64,000 nucleotides of DNA. It comes from Zeugodacus cucurbitae. Taxonomy: Eukaryota > Arthropoda > Insecta > Diptera > Tephritidae. Shown here piece by piece: positions 28,670 through 41,876 of the stretch. Positions within the stretch are counted from its first letter, which is position 1; each line of letters starts with the position of its first letter. Location of the stretch: NCBI RefSeq assembly GCF_028554725.1, contig NC_071668.1, positions 8,043,001-8,107,000 of the forward strand, in the 5' to 3' direction. A program made the translations under genes and the position numbers. The notes under the pieces were generated by a model. That model made no database searches and had not been told where the DNA came from. It saw only the letters and a program-made list of their open reading frames with translations.

Positions 28670-30925
28670 CATATGCAAGTACAGTAGCAGCGCACATGCC
28701 ACTCACACATACGCACCCACACATACGCACCGCAAAACTCGCAATTTTTCATTTTACTAAAATGTCGCTGATCTACTAAGCGACCAGAACAGCTCAGAAG
28801 GCAGCAAGCAACCCACGAAAAATTTTCAGGGCAACAACAAATGCACGTTTCGATTATCTCGCGTCGTTCCAGTGTAAACATACAGACACAGAACCGCTAC
28901 CTTGCATTCCTTTGGTGACGAACCAGAGTTGCCAAATGTTAACTAATTTATTTAAAATTTGTACAGGGCACATACAACAACAACTCCGCTTTCAGGTGAT
29001 AGGCGAAATACCAGGCGCTCATGAAAAACAGTTGGCAGCAGACACAACAGCGCAACAGTGACATTATTTTGGCAAAAACAAATGATATATTGTAATACAG
29101 GGTGCTATAAAGAATTATTTTCATATAATTAATAATTGTAACAACAATAACAAAATCGCGTTTCACATTACCCAGGTTGTTTCTTTGTAAACAAAGCATA
29201 CATAATTTTATTTTTTTATCAAATAAAAACATTTACTTATCAGGATTATCTATAATAATTAATATAATTTTAATATTTTAGATCAATTTACATAAAAGAT
29301 CCAAATTGTGTACGTACGACAGAACAATCCGGCGCTCATGACCATAAAATGTCTCCACGCAACAGTAGGCAGCATCCTCCTTGCCAGCCAACAATTATGT
29401 TTTAAGTCTCACATGAATAATACCTTTATCAACTCTATAAGAAATAAAGTAAATAAATATTAAACAAAGAAATTAATTACTTAAAACAAAACAAAACAAA
29501 GTAGTAAGAGCAAACAAGCAGTAACGCCACAAACCTCAAGATTTTTCCAGACGTCTACCCAGACGAACATAATCACACTGAAAGCAGCAAGCAAGCGGTG
29601 ACCAAGAATGAAAGGAGAAGCATCAGGTATCAGCAGGCAGCATCCTCACGAATTTATTAAAAATTGCAATATGCCAGCCAATAATTATGATTTAAGTCAC
29701 AAATGTACCCTTATTATATAAGAAATAAAGAAACAAAGAAATACAATAAATAGTTCACCATAATTAAACACTTAAAAACAATACGTAGTAAACGCAAACA
29801 AATCCACCCACACAAATCACACAAAAACTCACGATTTTTTTCAATTTACTAAAGAGTCGCTGATCTGCCAGGCACAGGAACATAATCACACTGAAGGCAG
29901 CAAGCAAGAGGTGACCAAGAATGATAGAAGAGGCATCAGGCATCAGCAGTCGCATCCTCATGTATTTACATATTTAAAATTTAAGTTTAAGTCACACATG
30001 TACCTTTATTATCTCTCTATAAGAAATAAATAAACAAAGAAATACAATAAATAGTTCACCTTAATTAATTAATTACATACTTTAAAACAAAACAAAATAG
30101 TAGTAGCAAACAAATCCACACACCAGTCGCACCAGAAAACTCACGATATTTTAATTCACTAAAGAGTCGCTGATCTGCCAGGCACAGGAACATAATCACA
30201 TTGAAGGCAGCAGGCAACAAGTGACTGCAGCCCACGAAAATTAAGTAGGGCAACAACAAAAGCACGTTTCGATTAACTCATTGTTTCTAAGTAAACATAC
30301 TGACACAGAACCGCTACCTTGCATTCCTTTGGTGATAAACCAGAGTTGCCAAATGTCAAATTATATATTTCATATTTGTTCGGAGGACAACAACAACTCT
30401 TCTTCGCAGTGATCGCTCAACTACCAGGTGCTCATGAAAAACCATAGGTAGCATACACAACACCGCAGCAGTGACATTGTTTTGGCAACAACAAATGATA
30501 TATCATAATACAGGGTGATACAGAGAATTATTTCCATATAATTAACTATTATAACAACAACAACTCATCAGTGGCTATTTACAGGGTCATTGCATATAAA
30601 ATTTGATTTATTTAATTTAGTTTGCAAAATCAACAAATAGTTTATGGACAAAAATATATAACATAACCGCTCCCCCTGTATTGCGTATATGCAACTGGAC
30701 GGACAAAAACGACAATAAATCGACATATTAGCAGCACACTGAATTACCAGGCGCACAGAATTGCTGATAAAGCAGCAACTGGTAGCAGGTGCACGCCTAT
30801 TACTCCTCAGGCCGCAGCATGCATTTGCAGCATTACAATAATAACAATAACAAATTCGCGTTTCACATTATCCGCGTTGTTCCTTTGTAAACAAAGCATA
30901 CATATGTACAAGTCCGCTAATCGCA
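28670..30925. repeat. Field of degenerate direct repeats (~0.3 kb and ~0.5 kb units)
   Basis: Recurring phrases in the same orientation: GTCGCTGATCTNC (about 28763, 29855, 30165); CCGCTACCTTGCATTCCTTT plus GGTGA and AACCAGAGTTGCCAAATGT (about 28897 and 30311); AATACAGGGTG (about 29094 and 30510); CGCGTTTCACATTA and GTAAACAAAGCATACATA (about 29158 and 30857). Phrases ending ...AGTAGTAA-GCAAACAA recur about every 0.3 kb (29510, 29794, about 30106). So a compound unit has been copied several times with divergence. No transposase or RT frame found. Confidence 0.75.
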
Positions 30926-33870
30926 TTCCTTACAACAACAATAACAATTTTTAACAATTTAATTTTGTAATTATTTGATATATCAGATAAAAAATAGCGT
31001 TTGTATGACAACTATTTGGCGTTCATAATCATTATTCATATATTATCATATTTAAAATCATATTCAAAATTTATTATTTAAATCTACATGCATTCTCTTA
31101 TTAAAATATTTAATAAATTTATTAAAATAAATTAAAAACAAAATCATTCATCTTTCGCACCCTGTATTAACAGGCAAGCAGCATCACTATAGTAGGTTGC
31201 TGCTGATCGTGGGTGACGGCATTGTTACTCGAGACTTAGGCAGTTACATACCATACACACATATGTATATGTAGTCAGCTTAGCACAAAGCTTCGTTTCA
31301 AATACCACATCGTTCCTAAGTAAATATAAATACTATAAAATATTCGCTAGTTGTATATTACATTTATTACATATGTAATAGGATTGCCAAATATAAAATT
31401 ACAAAACGAAAAATAGATAAAAATTGAGGAATTATATTTTTGAGATGAAAAAATTTAAAGATCATTCACAGGTATATTTATACATATTTATAAATATTGC
31501 AGAATATGTAATAGTACGCAATTAATTAATGGTATATTAAAGATAATTTTGTAATAACAAAATGTATAGATGTATGAAAATTACTAGTTTTTTTCATATA
31601 TTTATTTTTTTTTTATTTTTCTTCGAAGAATTTTTGAGATATCTTTTAGTTTTAAAGTAATTGACTGTGAAAGAATGAGTTTGAAAAATATAGCCAAGCA
31701 TCTAAACTTTTAATTCACTTTCTGATGCCCAAAATATTTATTTCCAAAGACGAAATTTCCCGTAATTTTTTGAACATATGTACTTCGTATATAACTATGT
31801 TTGCCATGCCTCCATATTTGTAAATACTTTCTGATTGTTATAAATAGAAGAAAACTTCGGTATAATTTTAGAACATACAAAGAAATCAATAATGAAATGT
31901 AAGATAAGTTTTCAGTTTGTAAAAAATTTCTCTCACAATAAACCTTTCAGCTCACTCTAAGTTATCTCTTTGAAAATTCTAAAAAAATGTGGATAGCATT
32001 TTACTAATTAATAAACCACACACAACCATTATATCTGTACATATGTACAATCAATAGATAATACACTTTTGTGTAACATATTTTGGACTCAACACCGTCA
32101 CCGTCACCGTCACCAACACCGCCACCATCAGCATTGTGCTCCTCATCACGCAGCATGCAATGCGCATTCGAACTGCTCACCAAAAGAGCACCTTCAGTTT
32201 GAGCAACAACCTGCAAAGCGACTGAGGACAACACACCAACCCACAACAATTCACAATTCGCTCACAAACGCAGCAAACGCCCGGCGCCACCCATCCACCC
32301 ACTCGCTGACGCAACTACCGACCAACCCACTGAATAGTTATCGCCGAGCCGTCGCCGAACATCGATGAATACGCGCATTCGAGCTGTTGCAGCCAGAGTC
32401 TGAGGTCTGAGCTCTGAAGGGGGTTGGGTTGATTGCCGCTAGGCCTGACATTCGGAATGGTTGGCTGGCTGGCTGGTTGGATGGCTGGCATGTGCCTTGC
32501 TCACTTGCACCAACGAAATATGAATAATTTATGCCGACACCCAATCGTAAAGTGAGCACATCCCCTCGTGCGCGCACTCGCCCCACACAACAACCCCGTC
32601 AACCCATTGTACGCTTGGGTTCGACTGTCAGTCGACTGCTGCGGCGCCTTTTCATGACTCCCTTTACATATACTTGTACATACTCGTATATGAAAAGGAC
32701 ATAAGGACACATGGTTGTTATTGTATTTGCATCTATAGAAACAGCAGCAGCAGCAGCAAAATATCAACAGCGTGTTTTAAATATGGATCGAACAAACAAC
32801 TACAGAGCAACAACAACAAATCATATAAGAAAATCAACAACGACAACATCAAGAGTAGAAAAGAAATTGTCAATGATGTTGATGAGAACACGCCCACTCT
32901 GCTGAATACTCATATTTTACTGTTTGTTTGTAGTTGTTTTAAATTTTTTGTTATTGTTTTTTCTGACTACTTGTATTTTGTAAAAAGGCTTTTAACTAAA
33001 TGTAGTATTTGTTTTTTGCAGTTTAGTATTTGCTTCGGATCTTATACTCTTAGCTCAAATTTTCGTCCTTTTATTGGGACTTTTTAATAATAAAATGGAG
33101 GAAATACCGTTTTATCCTCACAAAGCCTCAGTCCCTTTAGTTTGAAGTATGAAGTATAAATTTTAAGACTCTTATTCCAATTATTTTTAGCATATTGTTG
33201 TATGTATGTACTTCTAGCTATATTAAACCCCCAAATTTCATGAATATTTTACAAAAATTTAGAGAGAATATATCAATTAAATCAAATCAAATTAATTTAA
33301 TTTATAAATCACCTTAGTATTACCATGGTTAGGCACTTAGAGCAGCATGAAAATTAGATAAATCGGATCATAGCCACATCTACTACTCAACAATATTTTG
33401 AACACCATCCGCGTATTTGGCTTTACAGTAGAAACCTCAAATAACAAGAAAAATATTGAAGTAAAGCTTTGTAGAAATATATTTCCTAGCATTGGCGACC
33501 GGGGCTTCAAAATGGTCCAAATAAAATATATGCATCCCTTCGTTTGACTTTACGACACATTAACATATATAATTCGAAAAATATCTGAGATATCATAATA
33601 TAATTAAGCGAGAATATCTTCATTAATTAGCTAGATTTTAGTAATCATAGAAGGAATCGGTCCATAACTTCTACCATTCACCTTATACCGAATCTGACGG
33701 TTTCTGTCATTGCGCGATTAAGGCTGTACAGTAAATATCGGTCAGGATAAGAGATGACGTCGTAAACTTAAATGAAAATATCAGACTAAATACGAGACAT
33801 ATTAAATATCGAGTATACTAATTTCTGTCGATCTGGTTGAATGAAAATTGGATTTTTCATAATCAGCTAT
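30926..33870. other. Intergenic sequence; GC-richer island at 32080-32700
   Basis: AT-rich apart from 32080-32700, which has an ACCGTC/CACC-rich start and open frames on both strands of low-complexity composition (His/Gln/Arg-rich). No protein family recognised. A solo mariner-type end lies at about 31752-31784. Confidence 0.4.
31752..31784 (+). mobile_element. Solo mariner-family terminal repeat remnant
   Basis: AAATTTCCCGTAATTTTTTG-AACATATGTA matches the right end of the mariner relics elsewhere in this window (AATTCCCGTTATTTTTTGAA-CATACCT). No partner end was found nearby. Confidence 0.45.
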
Positions 33871-33875
33871 ATGTC

Positions 33876-34346
33876 CGGGGTGTGATAAAAAAGAACGCAA
33901 ATTTTACAATTTCCAATAGGCCAATTGTCAAAATTTTCTGTAGTAGCCGCTAAGGTTAGACATGTTTTTATGAGCTTGGCAATTTTCGTTTGTTAAAAGC
34001 TCACATTTCGTAGCTTGTTCGTTCTTCTTGGCCAAAAATAATACTACATATAACGATGCTCCAGCCTCCGTATTCGCCAGACATGTGACTTGTGACCGTG
34101 TGACTTTTTCCTATTTGCAAAAATAAAGGTAACCTTAAAGGACTGTCGTTTTACAAGCATACGAGAAATCGCCGAAAGAGCCAAAGGCTATCCCAAAACT
34201 CGAGTTTGTGGAGTGTTTCGACGCTGGCATAAGTGCTTTGTTTTGAATAGGGACTATTTTAAAAGTGATAACATTAATGTAGACGAATTTTTAGATATTT
34301 TTTACAAAAAATTCGAAAATTCCCGATATTTTTTGAACAGACCTCA
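33876..34346 (+). mobile_element. Mariner-family transposon relic with broken transposase 3' half
   Basis: On the + strand, traces read LAKNNT, then PPYSPDM (the third-aspartate region of DD34D mariner transposases), a frame break, VTFSYLQK, then an intact end at 34213-34395 containing FRRWHKCFVLNRDYFKSDNI. Mariner transposases end with W-x-K-C-x...YFxGD. The right end carries the family's inverted terminus (CCCGATATTTTTTGAACAGA). The left end is degenerate (GGGGTGTGATAAAAAAGAAC). The first two catalytic Asp regions are deleted and a stop follows PDM, so it is dead. Confidence 0.75.
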
Positions 34347-34510
34347 TATTTCAAAAATAAAATTTCAACTATCTCGAATTAGCAAAAGCATTTGAAATGC
34401 AAAATGATAACTATCTGCTCATTATCAGACATTATTTTTTTATTACTGCGCTCCTAAATGTAGGCAAAGTTTGTAAACGCTTTTAAAATTATGTAAAATA
34501 ATTTAGTTAA

Positions 34511-35234
34511 GGGGTTATATACAGTTAGACGGCCGAAAAAAGTGAATTTTCCAGAATTTTTTCTGAGAAAACTTTTTAATTTATTGATCCAAAAATTTAT
34601 ACACATATTATGGTATCTTTTAACTGTATTTTAAGGCTTAGTACTAGTAAAAATATTTATTTGAAAAAGAGCTACAGCTGATCTCCAGGAGCTCCTCTCA
34701 AAAAAGACGTTTTGCGGTGACCACTATATCTCGGAACTGGATCATCCAAAATTAAAAAACCAAACAGATTTCGTTAAAATAATGTTAAATCTAGTAATTA
34801 ATCGAAGGAATAAGCAAAAAAAATTTTTTTGACAAAATGGCGGTTTCTCAAAAAAAAAAAAATCGATTCTTCACCGAAATTTCGGCCTTAAATTGTTTAT
34901 AAAAAAAAAATATTTATCGGAGAGAAAAAATCTACGATTAATTACTAAAAAATATATTTAAGAATGTCGTGTTAAAATTTGAGACTAATCGGTTTAGCCG
35001 TTTTCGAGTAATGTTGGTCACCGACTTTGAAAACACCATTTTGAGAAAAACGCGTTTAAAGTTTGGACCTTGTACTTCCAAGCAACTGAAACGCCTTTTC
35101 AAATTTGTTTGTAACTTTGAAAATATTCACCGGAACGATATGAAATTTTCTGTGTGTATTCTTAAATATATGTACATTAAGAAAATTAAATAAAAAAATC
35201 GATTTTTTTGAAAATTCTAACTGTATATAACCCC
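34511..35234. mobile_element. TTAA-flanked inverted-repeat element (724 bp, non-autonomous)
   Basis: Perfect 19-bp ends GGGGTTATATACAGTTAGA and its mirror, flanked on both sides by TTAA (34507-34510 and 35235-35238). A TTAA target is the piggyBac hallmark, but the GGGG start is atypical, so the superfamily is open. The interior has no coding frame beyond noise and carries internal similarity (phrases with TTTCG-GCC and CGTTTTCGAG). Confidence 0.8.
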
Positions 35235-35835
35235 TTAATTAGTACTTTAACTTACGAAGTGTATCCATTACTTTCAGCTCTCAAGATGGATGGAATTATT
35301 ATGAATAATATTCTATTCACTGTAACGAAAAAATATGAAATATTTTATTGAGCGGTTTCAAAATAGGTAAGACTAAGAAATTTAATGTAAGTGTTAAAAA
35401 ACACATAAATATTGTATATTTAATATTGTATTATAGATTTCAACTTAAAGTACAGAAGGGTAAACAGGTACAGGTATGAAGAATACAGTTGGTACACATT
35501 TACATATACTTATTCGTCACATTGCTAAATAAAAATTTTATCATTGTAATATGCTAACTCATGCTCACTCATTATCACAATTATCGATATCAACTTCATT
35601 AACACCACAATCATCATCACAACACTTACAATATTATCTTCCTCAAAAACAAAAACAAAAATAAAAAAAGAGAAAAAAACGAGAACACCATAAACTTCGT
35701 CATATTGATTTCACCCAGTTGTCAATATAGCAACAACACACGAACAACCCCCAAAGTCGTAAATAGCACAGTAAATATGCGCCACCCACCGTTTGCCACA
35801 CCATCACAACTACTTTCCAACGCACGTCTGCACAT

Positions 35836-35853
35836 ACACACACACACACACAC
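35836..35853. repeat. (CA)n microsatellite
   Basis: About nine CA dinucleotides in a row, inside the low-complexity open frame discussed for this region. Confidence 0.9.
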
Positions 35854-38800
35854 CAAAACTTATGTACATGCACCCACGACACTCGGCTCTGCCCACCAAC
35901 AAACACCCAACAGTCATCTGGCCTCAACCCACCTAGCGCTAGCGCCAACGCATACTTTTCCTCCTATTTGTTTGCTTGCATTTCACCCTAAAGAGCAACC
36001 AATTGAACTGTGTCCACATCCGGTGCCCTGTTATTTAGCTACAACCAAGCTGCCCTTCCCCGGGATGCCGGTGCGTTTGCGGGTGCGCATCCGACCCCGA
36101 TTCGCAACTGTTTGTTTGTTTTCAATTTGTGTATTTTGTTTTCGTACTCCTTCTCCACAGTTCGAGTGGATTTTTGCTTCTTCATTTTATTTCACGTTCG
36201 ATTGTTTGCTATTATTGTTGTTGGCGCTGTTGTTGCTGTATGATTTTGTTTCTGTTTTAGCTACGATTTGCCATTGTAACCAACTAGCTACTAGCGAGCA
36301 CTTAAGCCAACCATGCCAACTATGGATGTTGTACACCAGCCACATCAATATGTTGCTATTGCTGCTGCAATTACTGTTGTTGTTGCTGTTGTTTGTTGGT
36401 TGGCAGCGCGCTATTTGGCAGAAATTATTTCATCTCACTGACTCCATTCAATTTGTCGATGATGAGTTCATATGCTCGCATAGTGCAGCAGTTATAATCC
36501 ATATAATTTGCCATCGGTGGAAGTGAGTATGTGTTGGTGTGTCGATAAGTACCGCAATGAATACATTTCTAAGTTACTTGTGTGAGTACGAGTATGAATT
36601 TTTAATTTAATTTTTTACGTTCACAATGGCAATGGAATTTTTAATATTTCACTTATGATTCTGATTATTGCCAACGAATACTCACTCATTCCACAATTGT
36701 AGAAATCACTAAGCAATGATTTCGAGTTTATTGCAATGAAATACAATAAAGTGGCAAAAGAGGAAGATATGAAATAACAGACCAAGTAATGGTTTCAATA
36801 TTTCATTTCAATAAAATTTATTCAAGATTCAGGAAATTTAACAATTTCATAAGAAGGCTGCATGGGCAGAAACGCCTTTGGTCTGACCGATAGATCGCGT
36901 CATAATAAATCTTCATTATTGAATATTAGAATATTGTCGAAGCTCCAGGGATCTCACCTAATGGTTACCGTACTATTGGCCTCAAAAAGGCGATGGCTCT
37001 GCTTTGTATTCTGGACAAAATATGGGAAATTCCTAAAGGGAAAATACACAGTGAGCGAATAGGTTGATAAGTACTTGTTTCCTGAATTTCATAGTAAAGG
37101 TACCAGCACGAATAATGGTCCGGAGGCCCTAAAGAGCCACTAATGCCAGAAAACATCGCGAAACAAACCTTTACTCACGAAAAATATACCAACTTGAACC
37201 ATGAAAGGAAAGATTTTTTACAATAATTTGTGACAATAGATCAAACATTGATACCTGAGTCCAATAGTCAGTCGTCTGGTGCAACTCCTCAAAAGCGCCC
37301 GAAAACACAACAGACGGCCGGCAAGGTTTTACCAAGTTTCTTTGGAAGAAGATAGATATTATTTTCATTAACTTACACTTAGCAAAGTAAAACACATAAT
37401 GAGTAAGTCAAAGTTAAATCGAATGAGTGGGTAAAGTCAGGCCGAAGAATTTGCAGTCCATTTCGTAAGTTCATATGGAAAAATGACGAATATGATACTT
37501 TTGAAAAACTATCATTCAAAAACAACATGTCCAAATCTCTTGATAACTCTTAGAACATGTTCCCTTTGAGTCAATAATACCTAATCGACTTCGAATTGGA
37601 TTTCCTCTACATTAGTCATAGACTCAAAGTCTCAGTGAAGTTCTTTTTAAGGAGTTTTATTGAGTCATTTCGCATTGACCAGAATTGATGTCTCAGTTCG
37701 TGATCAGCAGAATATTACAGACAGCCGAACTTAGTGAAGATGGTAGCATTCACGGGGCAGCTGATTATGCAGTCATGTATTCGAACCGGATTTTATTCGG
37801 CCAAGGCTATCTCATCCTGTTTGGGTGGGTATATGGTTGTAAGATTGTGGTTAAGTGATGATTTTTTACATATGTTTCGTCGACAAATCTTTCTTTCGTT
37901 TTTGGTACCGAACCAATCGATTTAGATAATATCTGCTGCATCGCTATTACATACATCCAATTTCCTTAACTATCCTTATGTTATTATGCTTAAAAGAAAT
38001 AGAAGCTGGACTTTTATAAATAGCAGAATATAGTCTATGTACCTAATACCATATACCTAAGTAAACAAAAGTTCTCAATTATGTAATAATAAAGTAATCG
38101 CTGGTTAAGCAAAACGAAGTTGAGAGTCAACCAATGAGGGACACGAAGTCAATTCCGAATATCATATGGAAGATGTTTTCTGGAGATAAGTACTAAGGTT
38201 TTGGAACTAACAGCGAAAGGAAATATAATTATGCACTCAACAACCGTATCGGATATGAAAAATCCTTGCCTTTATAACACATTTATTTACAGTTAGTGTT
38301 ATAAAAACTTATTTAGGTGCCCACTTCAGTATCGTACCTCGAAGTGGTCTCTCAAGAAATACCACACGAATACCGCTTTTAATTAAGATATATTTCTATG
38401 TATTTCCTGTACTACTTATGGTAGTGTTGAAATGTTTTCAACCGCAAGTGTCGAATACGCCCGACTGAGTTTTCGAAAACCTTTTCACTGCGAACTCAAA
38501 CGACATTTGTGAACATCAAAACGTAAAGTGGAAAGCCGACCATAAATTGAGCTCCAGATCGCACGGTGAATAGAATGTCGGCGCGGATGTCGAAAAATGC
38601 AAATAATTTCATATAATTTCGCAAGAAAGTTCCATAAAATACGAGTGATATCACAGTCTATGCAAAGTGTTGCGCGCATTCAAAATATTCAGAGCATTCA
38701 AAGCACTCAAAGTCTTCATATAAGCTGGGCATTCGGAGCGTTTCAAGCGCAAAGCAATGGCTGCACTTAGACCGAACAAAGTGATTTTATTTATTTGTCC

Positions 38801-39030
38801 GTATATTTGTTTGTATTGTATACCCTAGTAACATGCTGTAAGGAGTACGGAAAGCATGTTGTACGGATGAAAAAGAGGGGAATTTTGTTTTGTATGAGAA
38901 AGCAGGATAAACAATTTACACGAGTTGAAAGCCAGTGCGTTCTTATGGTGGAAGTCCGGTCCGGAACGGTCCAATATCTCGATATGGTAGTTCCCTGTGA
39001 CCGTTTGGATCTTATCCAAGGAGATATACA

Positions 39031-39150
39031 GATCAGACCTTATAATCGCGTTATAATCGACTTCTTCGAAGCAGTTTCCAAGTAGATCTATAGATCAGTC
39101 CTTATAATCGCGTTATAATCGACTTCTTCGAAGCAGTTTCTCCGGCTAAA
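39031..39150. repeat. 62-bp tandem duplication
   Basis: GATCAG-[AT]CCTTATAATCGCGTTA and the following TAATCGACTTCTTCGAAGCA occur at 39031 and again at 39093, nearly identical. The unit itself contains a TTCTTCGAAG palindromic core. Confidence 0.88.
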
Positions 39151-39597
39151 GCCCACTCTTCCGACTGTTCCTTGAACTCTGGTGTATATTATTGGATCTA
39201 TGCTTCGCCGACGTTCACAAAATAATGCAGAAACTCCATGGGATTACACTTAGAGATTGTCGTCTCACTGTTGTGCTTGTTGTACGAAGGTAGCAAACTC
39301 GTTACCCATTTTGCCAACAGTGATCTACAATCAATGAACTTTTATACGATATCCTCCTTGGAATGCATTCTCGGGCCGACCACTTTGATACTTGTGAAAC
39401 CAATTTTAGGCGGTCGCTATCGAAGAAGAAAAGTCACCGTATATAGATTCGAATTAATTACCGACCTATAAGGGATTACACTATTTCAAGTTAGATATGT
39501 TGCTCTTGAGATAATGGCGACATCGGAAAGTGAAGCTTAGTTCTTTTCGGATCGTCGATTCCGTCGTCTTTAATAATATAGTTTCGTAATTAAATAC

Positions 39598-39925
39598 GGC
39601 GAATACCGCAGACGATGGAATGATGAGCTGTATGTGTTATTCGACGACATAGACATAGTCCAGCGAATAAAAAGACAGCGGCTACGAAATGGACGAAAGT
39701 GCCCTAGCTCTGAGAGTTTTCGATGCAGTACCCGCTGGTGGAAGCCGAGGAAGAGGGTGACCTCCACTCCGATGGAAGGACCAGGTGGAGAGGGACCTGG
39801 CTTCGCTTGGTATAACCAATTGGCGCCAAACTGCCAAAAGGAGAGACACGTGGACCGCTGTTGTGGACTCGGCTATAACCGCGTAAGCGGTATCTACGCC
39901 ACTAATGAAGGAGAAAATTAAATGG
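39598..39925 (+). mobile_element. Non-LTR retrotransposon (LINE) 3' end, fragment 1
   Basis: On the + strand, GEYRRR...DELYVLFDDIDIVQRIKRQRLR, then in a shifted frame RMDESA...VFDAVPAGGSRGRGRP and WKDQVERDL...NWRQTAKRRDTW. This is the typical C-terminal tail of insect LINE-encoded reverse transcriptases (the DDMDIVQRIKxQRLRWLGHVxRM...GRPxxRWxDxV type). At least one frameshift is present near 39692. The RT catalytic domain is missing. Confidence 0.72.
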
Positions 39926-41873
39926 AACTAAGTGCGATTTTATAAGTTATTAAAATTTGGCGCATATACTATATTCGGTTCCGTCTAAACCTAACATTTC
40001 CCTACTTGTCAGTATATGTAATTTTGAATGAATACATGAATGTATATATATACTCAAGTCCTTGCTCGTCCTGCTGTGCTGCAATTGTTCTCAGGTGTGA
40101 ATAAGTGAATAAGATGGGTCATGAAGCTGTATTGTACCAACGCAGTGTACAAGCAGTGCTATACAACAACAACAACAAAAACGACTTAAAAATTATATAT
40201 AGCAAAGCCAAATGCTGAGATGGGCAACAACTGTATGGCACAACGCTAAACATATGGAAGGCGGAAAGGACATGCCCAATAACGCACCACTACTAATATT
40301 CATATACAGCACACACACACACACATACAGGCACATTTATTCGCATATCAATGCTTTGGCACTGCGTTTAGTGCCGCTGGCATTCATAGCTGCTGAACCG
40401 CACTAATTGATCCGCGTTATGTTGACATGAATGACGCTGAATGCCAACGGCTTGTTGTTGCGACAATGCCCAAACAAGGATCGGCTAAAGGATTTGCAGC
40501 ATATTGCGATGATACACTTTTTTCCGGCGAACAAGCGCGCGTGCATTAATAAAAGAGATGTGAGACGTAAGAATGATTTGAGAGGAAGGCAAGCTTAAAT
40601 GAGTGAACGCATCAGAACTGGTAGCCATCAGGACACGCCTTTCAATAATTTCCACTTTGTACAGCCAAAAGAACTGAAGTTATAAATGGAAGCATGTACA
40701 TATCTACAAAATAAAAAAATACAACAACACAAAGCAAAAAGGTGACAAATCAAAAAGCATAATATTTTTAATGAGCATGTCCTTTGAATAACGTCGCTGA
40801 TTTGTTGTTCATTAAGATAAGAAAATAACAACAACAAAATGCTAAGAAATTGTATAGTGAAGACTACTAGTGGCTGAAAGACTGGTTGGTTGGTTGGTTG
40901 GGTATTGAGAGGATGACTTCATTTGCGCGCCACGCCACACCATGCTTAGCAACACCCCACTGTACTGTTACTTAAGTATCTAAGCACATATATACAATAA
41001 TATATAGAAATACATACAGTTAAGTGTCTTCCAAACACACTTTGTAGACACACAAGTGACATTTCCGCATAGCTTATGTGTATATATGTTTGTATGTGAG
41101 TCTACTAAGTCGAGTCCTTTTTTATTTTATTATTATGTGCACTTGTATTTGTCCCACATGAATCGTGTCAAATGTTAATTTGTCTCAATGAGCTTAAATG
41201 TCCTTTTTTCTTTGCCCACGTCCATCCAAAATGATTAGCTATAGAACGCTAAGTACCTTGCTTTTGTGTACGCTAAGACTCTGGTGCTTATAATGTTGGT
41301 GATGATGGTGGTGGTGCGGTATCAGCTGCACTTGCTCACAGATAAAAATTCAAAACTCAACTGTCGGAACAGATACAAATCAAATGCGCTCCACTGACCA
41401 CAACACAATAGACAGCAGACGAATAAAGAAAGAAATGGGAATAAAAAATATGTGCGACACAATAAGTTAGTGCAGAGAAGACTAGAGGTGGGAAACCTTT
41501 AGGAATTTACATCAAACCTAGTACAACTTCCCGAAATAATTATCACATAATGAACCCTTCGGAGCAGATTACTTAACTGGAGGTCGTAACACTGAATATC
41601 AACGAAGAAGAACGTAGGATAACTGTAACTATGACTAGAGTCCTTGAAAAATATGAAAGCAATACAATTTTCAAACTTGAATGGGTCTGAAATTGAAACA
41701 TAATCACGGTTCTCTTCTTTCTGGAACAATAAGATTCTCGAGCTCAAATATACGTATATACGAAAAATTCACTATACAAGAATCAAAGGTTTTAGTGGGT
41801 GTTCTGCGATTTTATGAGCCGGTAATCGATTCGGAGTACTTAGAATGTCATATAAATTAACAAAAGTATCGTC
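39926..41873. other. Intergenic sequence, partly less AT-rich
   Basis: No gene recognised. Includes (CA)n at about 40310-40326, a (GGTT)n run at 40883-40901, and a (GGT)n-like stretch near 41301-41319. Candidate regulatory DNA only by composition. Confidence 0.35.
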
Positions 41874-41876
41874 TAA

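Larger units (their letters stand above)
35239..39590. other. Intergenic sequence; unverified long frame and 62-bp duplication
   Basis: Contains a (CA)n run at 35836-35853, an 822-nt open frame at 35705-36526 (+) of low-complexity composition (His/Thr-rich then poly-Leu from TTG/CTG runs), and the 62-bp duplication at 39031-39150. The rest looks like old unclassified repeat or unique DNA. Confidence 0.35.

Noticed and set aside
28670..30925. Possible CRISPR-like array
   Set aside because: Units are long, degenerate and without regular spacers, in a eukaryotic context.
32069..32368. 99-codon His/Arg-rich frame
   Set aside because: Built on ACCGTC-type simple repeats; no homology recognised and no conserved start context.
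36862..39085. Possible LTR retrotransposon body
   Set aside because: I found no gag, protease, RT or integrase motifs and no pair of long terminal repeats; only a local 62-bp duplication.
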